Source: Candidatus Equibacterium intestinale
GTDB lineage: Bacteria; Bacteroidota; Bacteroidia; Bacteroidales; UBA932
NCBI GenBank assembly: GCA_018064305.1
Contig: JAGHVP010000130.1
Span: forward strand, 1-8,205
Length of the DNA: 8,205 nt
Direction of reading: 5' to 3'
The translations under genes were made by a program, and so were the position numbers. A model generated the notes under the pieces. It had not been told where the DNA came from. It saw only the letters and a program-made list of their open reading frames with translations, and did not search any database. This document shows, piece after piece, positions 1 through 6,772 of this stretch (the stretch's first letter is position 1; the number at the start of each line of letters is the position of its first letter).

Positions 1-139
1 GCTCTTTACCCCCCCCGCGGGCCAGCCGCAACACCCCTCCAGAGCCGGGGGCCAGGCGCAGCTCCCTTCCTGAACCGGGGGCAAACTGCAGCTCCCTTCC
101 AGAACCAGGGGCGAACTGCAGTTCTTTTCCCGAACCGGG
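1..139 (-). repeat. 30-bp in-frame tandem repeats in the hyfG-like gene
   Basis: Four consecutive 30-bp units fill 20-139 with no spacing, each encoding one decapeptide on the minus strand. In coding order they are PGSGKELQFA, PGSGRELQFA, PGSGRELRLA and PGSGGVLRLA (residues 428-467). A fifth, diverged unit (RGGGKE...) begins at 19 and leaves the window. Divergence rises toward the left edge. The tract follows an Ala/Ser-rich linker (about 405-425) and sits after the conserved helix ending LALVRRLVAEWP. In HycE-type proteins I recall only a short linker there, before the C-terminal domain. The final unit contains a run of eight G on the coding strand (plus-strand 9-16). Confidence 0.9.
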
Positions 140-1420
140 CTGCCCGGCAGAGGTAAAAGATGAGGCAGAGGCAGAAGAAGAAGCAACAGCAGCAGCAGTA
201 ACTGCCCCCTCTTCATCCCAGGGCCATTCAGCCACCAGTCTGCGTACAAGAGCCAGTGAATTCATAACCTCTTCCATCCTGACCTGGGTTCTTGAATATA
301 CATCTCCGTGATGCTTGAGAACCGTGTCATCTGTGCTCTGGTACAGCAGATAAGGGTGGCTCTTGCGGATATCCCTGCAAAGCCCCGACGCACGCGCCGC
401 CATCCCGACAGCACCTGCTTCCAGCGCCTGCCCGTATGCCACTGTTCCAGTCTTTTCCAACCTTGAAAGGACCGAAGGGAAATGGCGCACCTGGCGGCTC
501 ATCTGGTCGAAATCCTTTTCAAATGCCTTGAGGGTTTTGAGCAGGTCGGCAGCAAGTTCCTTTGTGAAAGGATACGGTGCCTCGAACGGCCTTACAGAAG
601 TCTTGCCAAGCCTGTTGCCGCACCACTTCTGCATGAAGTTGATGATACGGGTGCGGAGACGGCCGTACACCGCATTGCCAAGCTGGTAGGCGACATCGCC
701 GCAGATAGCGCTGAGGTCACCGGTATGGATGGCAATCCTCTCCAGCTCCAGGGCAAGCATGCGGGCGTAAATGATTCCGCGGTCCGGCTCGAATCCAGAC
801 AGGCTCTCGACCACAGAGGCAAATGCCACACTGTGCCCTACTGCCGTGTCTCCGGCAATGTCTTCGGCAAGAAGTGCCTTCTGGTCAAGCCTCGGCAGCG
901 AAACCATAAGCGGCTCTATACCGCGGTGCTGATAGCCGAGCATTATCTCAAGGTTGAGTATCTTCTCTCCTTCGCATGTGAAGCGGAAATGCCCCGGTTC
1001 TATGACTCCTGCATGGATCGGCCCCACTCCCACCTCGTGGTGCTCTTCGTCGGCACTCCTGTAGAACGGATAGTCGTCGGGGGCGGTGCGTACAGGCTTG
1101 GGCCACCTGTGACCGGTGAAAACAACCTTGAAGTTTTCTGCAATCTCACGCTCGAACCTGTCAACCGCCTCGACCTGGAGCGAAGGTATCTCACTGCCTG
1201 AAGCGATATGGCCGAGCACAGCTATTGAAGATGTGTTGTCCTTTGCGATGCACATTATCAGCTGCAGCCCGTCCTGCACCTTGTAGGCGAAATAGTTTAC
1301 GCAGTGGCACTGGCTGTCGGCAAGCATGGCGCGCACTTCGGCCGCAAACTCGTCCCAGCCTGCAACGGGGATTTCACACAGGCCGCACACCTGGTTGTTT
1401 TTGATGTATAATGGATTCAT
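1..1420 (-). CDS. Ehr/hydrogenase-4 large-subunit-like protein (HyfG-like, NuoC-NuoD fusion), partial
   Basis: I translated this reading frame from the ATG at 1420 down to the left edge: 473 codons with no stop, so the C-terminus lies outside the window. Residues 1-115 form a NuoC-like 30-kDa domain with its signature around DRFEREIAENF and GHRWPKPVR (87-111). From about 130 the NuoD/NiFe-large-subunit fold begins, with VGVGPIHAGVIEPGHF, GYQHRGIEPL (162-171), GHSVAFASVVESL and LELERIAIHTGDL. Family role: catalytic or electron-transfer arm of a membrane-bound energy-converting complex on the cytoplasmic side. Where HycE/HyfG have the nickel-binding CGICGFAHS motif, this protein reads AGDTAVGHS (189-197), so the first CxxC pair is absent; the C-terminal pair cannot be seen. 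That favours an Ehr-type complex over an active hydrogenase. From about residue 405 there is an Ala/Ser-rich stretch, then PGSGRELQFA-type decapeptide repeats. The start lies 1 bp after the hyfF-like stop, supporting co-transcription. Family is sure; redox partner unknown. Confidence 0.9.
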   Translation of the reverse strand, partial: MNPLYIKNNQVCGLCEIPVAGWDEFAAEVRAMLADSQCHCVNYFAYKVQDGLQLIMCIAKDNTSSIAVLGHIASGSEIPSLQVEAVDRFEREIAENFKVVFTGHRWPKPVRTAPDDYPFYRSADEEHHEVGVGPIHAGVIEPGHFRFTCEGEKILNLEIMLGYQHRGIEPLMVSLPRLDQKALLAEDIAGDTAVGHSVAFASVVESLSGFEPDRGIIYARMLALELERIAIHTGDLSAICGDVAYQLGNAVYGRLRTRIINFMQKWCGNRLGKTSVRPFEAPYPFTKELAADLLKTLKAFEKDFDQMSRQVRHFPSVLSRLEKTGTVAYGQALEAGAVGMAARASGLCRDIRKSHPYLLYQSTDDTVLKHHGDVYSRTQVRMEEVMNSLALVRRLVAEWPWDEEGAVTAAAVASSSASASSFTSAGQPGSGKELQFAPGSGRELQFAPGSGRELRLAPGSGGVLRLARGGGKE

Positions 1421-1421
1421 A

Positions 1422-2696
1422 CTAGAAAATCATTGAAGAGGTTGCAGTGATTAGGTTCATCAGGCAGTCGGGGCAGCAATATCCCACATAGATTGCAAGA
1501 GCAAACAGCAGGAACTGTGTAAGGCTCTCGGCCCAGCAGATATGCACAGGCTCTACGGCAGCTGTAGACACCTCGCGGGGCAGGAATACAATCTTTATTA
1601 TGCTCTTCACTATAGCCCAGATAAGCACCGTAAGAAACAATGTTGTTACAATCATTATCCAGAGGTTGCCGGAAGCAATCATTGCGCTGAAGATGCCAAT
1701 CTCGCTCATGAACATTCCTGAAGGAGGGATGGCTGTGACAGAGAAAAGCCCCAGCAGCAGAACCAGCGCACCTGCAGGATTGAGGTTGAAATAGTCGCCC
1801 ATATCAGCGGTTAGCTTCGACTTGTAGACCTTGGCAATCTGACCGTTGTGCAGGAAAAGCCCGCACTTCACGAAAGAGTGCATCACAAGGTGCAGAAGGG
1901 CGAAAGTAACACCCACACGTCCGAAGCAGAGACCAAGCAGCACAATGGCCGAATGTTCGATGCTCGAGTATGCCAGCATCCTCTTGAAGTTGCCCACACG
2001 CACCATATAAGTGGTTGCCACAAAAAGGGTGAGCAGGGCGGCCGCAATCAGCAGCACCCTTCCCCACTGCGCGCATTCACCCATGGAAACCACTGCCCAT
2101 GCACGGTAGATTCCAACAAAGCCCAGGTTCATCAACACGCTTGAAAGCATCGATGCAGCGGGGCTCGGGGCATTGTCCTTTGCATCGATACCGGCAGTGA
2201 ACATGGGGAAAAGCCCCATCTTGGCGGTATATCCTGCAAAGATGAAGAGGAATCCGAGACGCGTCCAGCGCGGGTCCATCTCTGCGCTGTGCTGCGCCAG
2301 GCTTGCATAGCTGAGGTCGGTGCAGCCGCAGTGCAGCATTGCAAGGCTCCAGAAAAGGATGCCTATGAAGATGAATGTAACGCTTATGGCACACACGAAT
2401 ACATATTTCCACACAGCCTCCAGGGCCAGCTCCTCACGATGATGGTAGATCAGGATGCCGGCGGCAAGAGTGGTGACTTCGGTGAAGACCCATGTCATTG
2501 CGATATGGCTTGAGACATAACCCAGGAAAAGCGCGGCCACAAGCATCAGCATTGCACCGAAGTAGACCAGGCGCTCCCATACAGATGCCTTGTAGTCTTT
2601 GAAATATATAATCGAATGAATGATGACAGGCAGCAGCACAATGGCCAGCACCGCTGTCATTATCATTGAAAGAGAATCTATATTGAAGTATTGCAT
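1422..2696 (-). CDS. Antiporter-like membrane subunit of hydrogenase-4/Ehr complex (HyfF/HycC-like)
   Basis: This 424-residue, strongly hydrophobic protein belongs to the NuoL/M/N-type proton-conducting family (HyfF/HycC/EchA-like). Visible landmarks are VFTEVTTLAAGILIYHH with the conserved membrane Glu at 73, GYTAKMGLFPM with Lys 159, APSPAASMLSSVLMN, FKRMLAYSSIEH (237-248), HSFVKCGLF (273-281) and IPPSGMFMSE (323-332). Its expected role is ion translocation in the membrane arm of the complex. It is shorter than E. coli HyfF. The usual His-Trp-Leu-Pro-Asp-Ala-His stretch after GLFPM is replaced by FTAGIDAKDNAP (166-177), so the channel-lining His residues of that loop are missing. The ATG at 2696 starts 54 bp after the hyfE-like stop, the largest gap in the operon, and the stop is 1 bp before the hyfG-like ATG. 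Family assignment is firm; the transported ion (H+ or Na+) cannot be told. Confidence 0.9.
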   Translation of the reverse strand: MQYFNIDSLSMIMTAVLAIVLLPVIIHSIIYFKDYKASVWERLVYFGAMLMLVAALFLGYVSSHIAMTWVFTEVTTLAAGILIYHHREELALEAVWKYVFVCAISVTFIFIGILFWSLAMLHCGCTDLSYASLAQHSAEMDPRWTRLGFLFIFAGYTAKMGLFPMFTAGIDAKDNAPSPAASMLSSVLMNLGFVGIYRAWAVVSMGECAQWGRVLLIAAALLTLFVATTYMVRVGNFKRMLAYSSIEHSAIVLLGLCFGRVGVTFALLHLVMHSFVKCGLFLHNGQIAKVYKSKLTADMGDYFNLNPAGALVLLLGLFSVTAIPPSGMFMSEIGIFSAMIASGNLWIMIVTTLFLTVLIWAIVKSIIKIVFLPREVSTAAVEPVHICWAESLTQFLLFALAIYVGYCCPDCLMNLITATSSMIF

Positions 2697-2750
2697 ATAA
2701 TACAGGTTATTCTTCAGTGGATTTTTTTTGATGATTTGAAGGAGCGGTTC

Positions 2751-3380
2751 TCAATCTTTCAGACTTGTAAGTTTCTCAATATCAGTATCCTTGAATACAT
2801 CTCCGATCTTGCCGGCAAGGAAGCCGAGAAGCAGCACGCTGGCAAAGATGTCGAGCAGCACACCCAGATTCACCAGGAAAGGCATGTTGTTGCCCACCGC
2901 CAGCGTCAGGATGAAGACACCGTTTTCAATCACAATGTATCCCATAAGGTGCGACAGCAGCTTGCGGCGCGAACAGATGAAATACAGTCCGAAGAAGATG
3001 GCAGAGAGAGCGGCGGCAAAGAACACCCTGCCTATGAGCTCGTCACCAACCACGCCTGACAGCAGGAACGTGCCGGCAACAATGCCCACAGTTATCACAA
3101 GTGATGCGAAATGAGGCAGATACGGCTCGGCCTCACGTGTTATCCTGTTTTTGTTGATAAGGTGGAAGAGCAGCATAGGCACCGCCACAGACTTGAAGAG
3201 CAGCGTCTCCACGGCAATCCAAACGAGGTTTGCCACAGTTATGTCGCTAAGCTGCACCAGCGAGATTGCAAAGAGCAGAAGCCCCTGTATCAGCAGGATC
3301 TTTACATAATTCCTCATGCGGTTGGCCACCGCCATCGAGAAAAGAGTGATGATGAAAAGTATCAGCAGTATCTCTTTCAT
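2751..3380 (-). CDS. HyfE-like membrane subunit (NuoK-type domain)
   Basis: The product is a 209-residue integral membrane protein of the HyfE family. It has about six to seven hydrophobic segments and short charged loops (NKNRITREAEPY, 77-87; CSRRKLLSH, 136-144). VETLLFKSVAVPMLLF (57-72) and MGYIVIENGVFILTLAVG (146-163) are the recognisable family blocks; the second is the NuoK-like helix with an intramembrane Glu at 152. The first block carries Glu 58 and Lys 63. These buried acidic and basic residues are thought to form part of the proton path in complex I relatives. The ATG lies 6 bp after the hyfC-like stop, so the two are probably translationally coupled. HyfE separates hydrogenase-4 and Ehr-type operons from the simpler Ech and hydrogenase-3 operons, which lack it. 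No fold break or frameshift is seen. Confidence 0.87.
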   Translation of the reverse strand: MKEILLILFIITLFSMAVANRMRNYVKILLIQGLLLFAISLVQLSDITVANLVWIAVETLLFKSVAVPMLLFHLINKNRITREAEPYLPHFASLVITVGIVAGTFLLSGVVGDELIGRVFFAAALSAIFFGLYFICSRRKLLSHLMGYIVIENGVFILTLAVGNNMPFLVNLGVLLDIFASVLLLGFLAGKIGDVFKDTDIEKLTSLKD

Positions 3381-3386
3381 AGGCTT

Positions 3387-4277
3387 CTACAGATTGACGA
3401 TTGTGAAAAGGATGATGAACGCGGCGGCGCTGAGCGAGAAGATGAACTCGGGGTTGTGGTTCATCCTGAAGCGCGCCATGAACGACTCTGTAAGACCGAT
3501 TGCCACAGCGCAGAGAACCTGCACCAAAGCGAATATTCCAACAGAGCAGGCAGTGCTGCCGCACAGGAAGAGATTGGCTATGACTGCACCGTACATTGCA
3601 AATTTGAGGTAACCTGTGCTGAGGATCAGACCGAGGTCGAAACCGCTGTTGTCCAGAATCATAACCTCGTGGATCATGGTGAGCTCAAGGTGTGTCTTGG
3701 GGTCGTCTATGGGCAGACGGCTGTTTTCTATCATAGATACCAGGAGAAGCAGCACCGCCATCACCAGCGCCGCACCGAAGCCGAAGAAGCTTCCGTAAGT
3801 CTGGAGCGATGCGAAGATTCCTGAAAATGAAGTGTTGCCGGTTATCAGCGCCAGGCTGCCCATGATCAGGAAGAAGGCAGGCTCGGCAAGCATCGAGTAG
3901 AAGCTCTCGCGGGATGCGCCCATTCCCTCGAAGCTGCTGGCAGTGTCAAGCGCGGCTATGATGCAGAAGAACTTGCCCAGCGAAAGGACGTATGCGAAGA
4001 AGACGAAATCGCCCTCGAAGCTGATGAGTCCCGGACGGCTGCCGAACGGAATGCATGCCACGGCCATCAGCACTGAAGCCATGTACACCAGCGGTGCAAC
4101 CCTGAAGATGACAGTGGATGAGGTGCTGTACACGGTCCCTTTCCTGAAGAGGCGGACCACATCCTTGAGCGGCTGGAATATGCCGGGGCCGCGGCGGCCT
4201 GCGCAGACACTTTTGGTCCGCACTATTATGCCGCTGAAAAACAATGCGGCAGCGAATATCAGAAGTATGCTTAACAT
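3387..4277 (-). CDS. NuoH/HyfC-like membrane subunit
   Basis: A 296-residue membrane protein of the complex I subunit 1 family (NuoH/HyfC/HycD/EchB), which anchors the soluble arm to the membrane arm and shapes the quinone-site or proton-entry region. Diagnostic blocks are GRRGPGIFQPLKD (27-39) after the first helix, FEGMGASRE (116-124), and ENSRLPIDDPKTHLELTMIHEVM (184-206) with its cluster of conserved acidic residues. These loops carry the conserved charges expected at the interface with the NuoD- and NuoB-like subunits. The length is close to E. coli HyfC/HycD (about 310). The ATG at 4277 overlaps the last 7 bases of the upstream gene (ATGTTAA arrangement), a classic sign of translational coupling. 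Very likely correct. Confidence 0.93.
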   Translation of the reverse strand: MLSILLIFAAALFFSGIIVRTKSVCAGRRGPGIFQPLKDVVRLFRKGTVYSTSSTVIFRVAPLVYMASVLMAVACIPFGSRPGLISFEGDFVFFAYVLSLGKFFCIIAALDTASSFEGMGASRESFYSMLAEPAFFLIMGSLALITGNTSFSGIFASLQTYGSFFGFGAALVMAVLLLLVSMIENSRLPIDDPKTHLELTMIHEVMILDNSGFDLGLILSTGYLKFAMYGAVIANLFLCGSTACSVGIFALVQVLCAVAIGLTESFMARFRMNHNPEFIFSLSAAAFIILFTIVNL

Positions 4278-5965
4278 AATGCCATGGTCAAGAGTATTGT
4301 GACTACGATGAATACGATGCCATACAGGATGTATGACTGGAGGCGGCCGTTCTGCAGGAACGCGAACCTCTCTGTGAAGCGGATGTATGAGGCTGCAGCC
4401 TTGTCAATGAATCCGCTTTTGAGTATCCCTTTGAATGTCTGGGAATAAGTCTTTACGAAAGAGGTTGCGGTGTACTGCAGCTTTGAAGAAGGTACGGTGT
4501 ATCCGCAGCCCCAAGTCTCCCCTTCCGAAACGGGCTTGCGGCGGGTGGCAAGGCGGCGCACGAGAGCAAGCAGCAGCACCACTGCAATCAGGCAGGCCGA
4601 AGCTATGCCGATGGTTGAGACAGTGCCGGACAGGGCCACGCTCCTGCAGCCGAGCTCAGGCAGGATATTGTTTATCAGGCCGACATAGAACCCCGGGCAG
4701 AGCCCCACCGAAAGCATCAGTGCGGCAAGAACTGCCAGAGGCACGCTGCGCAGAGCTCCGAATTCTTTCATCTCTGGAAGCTCACTGCGGCTTTCACCAA
4801 GGAACACGATGCCGAAAGCCTTTGTGAAACAGAGGATTGCAAGGCCGCCTATAAGCACCAGCGCCACTATCGAGGCAGTGATGCCGAGCTGGCTTAAAGC
4901 GGGCATCTGCCCCAGCGAGTCGAAGAGACCGAGATATATAAGAAGCTCAGAAACAAAGCCGTTCATGGGAGGCAGACCGCAGATTGCCACTGCTGCAATA
5001 AGGAAATAGAACCCTGTGAGAGGCAGGCGGCGGAACAGCCCGCCAAGTTGCTCTACATTCAGAGTGTGGGCTGCCTGATAGACATTGCCGGCCGTGAAGA
5101 AAAGCGAAGATTTGAACAGCGCGTGGTTCAGAGTGTGCATCAGGGCGCCCGCAAATGCAAGCGAGGCCACCGTGGGAAGCCCCATCCCCTTTGCCATGCA
5201 GCCCAGGCCTATTCCTATGCCGATGATGCCGATATTCTCTATGCTGTGGTATGCAAGCAGCTTCTTGAGGTTGTGCTGCACAATAGCCATCATCACACCG
5301 TAGAGACCGCTCACTGCAGCCACCGCAAGGATAATCTTGCCGGCTGTGGCGAAATTGATTTCAAAGAGAGTGATGGCACGGAAGATTCCGTAGATACCTA
5401 TCTTTATTATGACGCCCGACATCACCCCGGAAATATGTGCCGGAGCGGCCGGATGAGCCACTGGCAGCCAGGTGTGGAACGGCACGAAGCCGGCCTTCAC
5501 CGCAAAACCCGCGCAGATAAGTGCGAAAGGCCACCCGCAGGTGCCAGGATTGGCTGTGCTGCAGGCCTTTATGGCTGCAAAGTCAAATGACCCGGTTTTG
5601 TCATACATCATAAGGAAGCCGATGGTAAGCAGCACCACGCTGATGTGCGACTGGATGAAGAAGTTGATGCCGGCCTTGATGGTTTCGGGCTTCCAGCTTT
5701 CGAAGATGATCAGGAAGAAGCTGCCGAGGGCCATTATCTCCCATGCCACCAGGAATGCCACTGCGTTTGAAATCATGGGAAGGGCCAGCATGGAAGCAAA
5801 CACGGCGGCGTAGTTAAGGACATGGAGCCTGAGTTCGCGCTTATGGCTGCGGTATGCTTTCAGGTAGTCTGCTCCGTAGAATGCGCCGGCCGTGAAGACA
5901 ATTACAATGATTGCCATGAACCAAAGCGAAAGGGCGTCTGGAGCGGTGTAGAAAAGATTTGTCAT
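4271..5965 (-). CDS. Antiporter-like membrane subunit (HyfB-like), first gene of the operon
   Basis: A 564-residue NuoL/M-type membrane protein of the HyfB class. With the ATG numbered 1, landmarks are AWEIMALGSFFL (Glu 76), AVKAGFVPFHTWLPVAHPAAP (Lys 157; intact His-Trp-Leu-Pro-x-Ala-His), LKKLLAYHSIENIGII, NHALFKSSLFFTAGN and GLPPMNGFVSE. After the antiporter core comes a further region with WGCGYTVPSSKLQYTATSF, typical of HyfB, and a C-terminal hydrophobic anchor. It should translocate H+ or Na+ at the distal end of the membrane arm. Unlike the HyfF-like protein, its His motif is preserved. Start choice: an in-frame TTG lies 15 bases upstream (5980), but it is only 8 bases beyond a TAATTTTG -7-like box. 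An mRNA would therefore barely include it, and the ATG at 5965 is preferred. Confidence 0.92.
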   Translation of the reverse strand: MTNLFYTAPDALSLWFMAIIVIVFTAGAFYGADYLKAYRSHKRELRLHVLNYAAVFASMLALPMISNAVAFLVAWEIMALGSFFLIIFESWKPETIKAGINFFIQSHISVVLLTIGFLMMYDKTGSFDFAAIKACSTANPGTCGWPFALICAGFAVKAGFVPFHTWLPVAHPAAPAHISGVMSGVIIKIGIYGIFRAITLFEINFATAGKIILAVAAVSGLYGVMMAIVQHNLKKLLAYHSIENIGIIGIGIGLGCMAKGMGLPTVASLAFAGALMHTLNHALFKSSLFFTAGNVYQAAHTLNVEQLGGLFRRLPLTGFYFLIAAVAICGLPPMNGFVSELLIYLGLFDSLGQMPALSQLGITASIVALVLIGGLAILCFTKAFGIVFLGESRSELPEMKEFGALRSVPLAVLAALMLSVGLCPGFYVGLINNILPELGCRSVALSGTVSTIGIASACLIAVVLLLALVRRLATRRKPVSEGETWGCGYTVPSSKLQYTATSFVKTYSQTFKGILKSGFIDKAAASYIRFTERFAFLQNGRLQSYILYGIVFIVVTILLTMALC

Positions 5966-5988
5966 AGATAAGTTTTCCAAACAGGCCG

Positions 5989-5996
5989 CAAAATTA
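5989..5996 (-). promoter_or_regulatory. Bacteroidota -7-like box for the hyf-like operon
   Basis: Read on the minus strand the bases are TAATTTTG, a full match to the TAnnTTTG -7 consensus of Bacteroidota housekeeping promoters. It lies 23 bases upstream of the hyfB-like ATG, giving a short leader. No clear TTTG at -33 is seen at the usual spacing, so the call rests on one box plus position. Confidence 0.5.
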
Positions 5997-6018
5997 GCAT
6001 TTATGATGGTATTTTTGA

Positions 6019-6026
6019 TAAATTTG
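6019..6026 (+). promoter_or_regulatory. Bacteroidota -7-like box for trmD and the acetyltransferase
   Basis: TAAATTTG matches TAnnTTTG exactly and stands 39 bases before the trmD ATG, leaving an AT-rich leader of about 30 bases. A convincing -33 element is not visible (only TTTA near 6000). It would drive trmD and probably the downstream GNAT gene, divergently from the hyf-like operon. Confidence 0.45.
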
Positions 6027-6033
6027 CGCTGTA

Positions 6034-6045
6034 AAAAACGTTTTT
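6034..6045. promoter_or_regulatory. 12-bp perfect palindrome in the trmD leader
   Basis: AAAAACGTTTTT is its own reverse complement. It lies just downstream of the trmD -7-like box, about where transcription would start, and about 40 bp behind the hyf-side box. It could be an operator, but AT-rich palindromes of this length also occur by chance in Bacteroidota leaders. Confidence 0.25.
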
Positions 6046-6065
6046 AACCGTTTATAAATGTATAT

Positions 6066-6746
6066 ATGCGAATAGATATCCTCACCGCAGTGCCGCAGCT
6101 GCTTGAAAGCCCGCTCAACTACTCCATCATCCAGAGAGCAAAGGACAAAGGTCTTGTTGAGATCCATATCCACAACATCCACGACTACGGCTCAGGCAAC
6201 TACAAGGCAATCGACGACTACGCGTTCGGCGGAGATGCCGGCATGGTGATGAAGATAGAGCCCATCTACAACCTCATCACAGAGCTGCAGGGCCAGCGTC
6301 ACTACGACGAGATCATCTACACTTCGCCCGACGGCGAGATTCTTGACCAGGGCATTGCAAACTCGCTTTCCTGCCTTGAAAACATAATTATTCTATGCGG
6401 TCACTACAAGGGCATTGACCACCGTATCCGCGAGCATCTCATCACCCGCGAAATATCTGTGGGCGACTATGTGCTCAGCGGCGGAGAGATTCCCGCAGCC
6501 ATCATAGTGGATGCTCTGGTGCGTCTGATTCCGGGTGCAATCGGCGACGAAACCTCTGCCCTCAGCGACTCTTTCCAGGACAACCTGCTGTCACCTCCGG
6601 TATACACACGTCCCGCCGATTTCAATGGATGGAAAGTGCCCGACGTTCTGCTCAGCGGCAACCCCAAGCTCATAAAGGAGTGGCAGGACACTCAGGCGAT
6701 AGAGCGTACACGCGCACTCAGGCCCCACCTGCTTGAAAAGGATTAG
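6066..6746 (+). CDS. trmD: tRNA (guanine37-N1)-methyltransferase
   Basis: TrmD transfers a methyl group from S-adenosylmethionine to N1 of G37, next to the anticodon of tRNAs reading CNN/CGG-type codons, and so prevents +1 frameshifting; it is a cytoplasmic SPOUT-class dimer. The 226-residue protein is close to the usual length. It shows the N-terminal MRIDILTAVPQ, the DYAFGGDAGMVMK loop (51-63), CGHYKGIDHRIREHL (111-125) and ISVGDYVLSGGE (130-141), which build the knotted SAM site. Arg 153 and Asp 168 (in ALSDSFQDN) match the catalytic Arg/Asp pair known from E. coli TrmD. The C-terminal tRNA-binding part has VYTRPADFNGWKVPDVLLSGNPKLIKEW. The ATG at 6066 is the only reasonable start; an ATG at 6058 is out of frame and stops at once. 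It is divergent from the hyf-like operon. The usual ribosomal-protein neighbours (rpsP, rimM, rplS) are absent. Confidence 0.97.
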   Translation: MRIDILTAVPQLLESPLNYSIIQRAKDKGLVEIHIHNIHDYGSGNYKAIDDYAFGGDAGMVMKIEPIYNLITELQGQRHYDEIIYTSPDGEILDQGIANSLSCLENIIILCGHYKGIDHRIREHLITREISVGDYVLSGGEIPAAIIVDALVRLIPGAIGDETSALSDSFQDNLLSPPVYTRPADFNGWKVPDVLLSGNPKLIKEWQDTQAIERTRALRPHLLEKD

Positions 6747-6772
6747 TGCTGTCACGCTAATTCCGAACTGAT

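Noticed and set aside
172..198. Trinucleotide microsatellite (GAA/CAG runs)
   Set aside because: It is just the Ser/Ala codon run in the linker of the hyfG-like gene; the runs are short and interrupted.
482..1201. 239-codon plus-strand open frame
   Set aside because: It lies wholly antisense to the hyfG-like gene, whose translation matches a known family end to end; the antisense product has no recognisable features.
3111..3824. 237-codon plus-strand open frame
   Set aside because: It is antisense to the hyfC-like and hyfE-like genes. Its His/Glu/Gln-rich composition is what the complement of membrane-protein codons gives.
5966..5980. TTG start adding five residues to the HyfB-like protein
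   Set aside because: The TTG is only 8 bases past the likely -7 box, and an ATG in the same frame is 15 bases further on.
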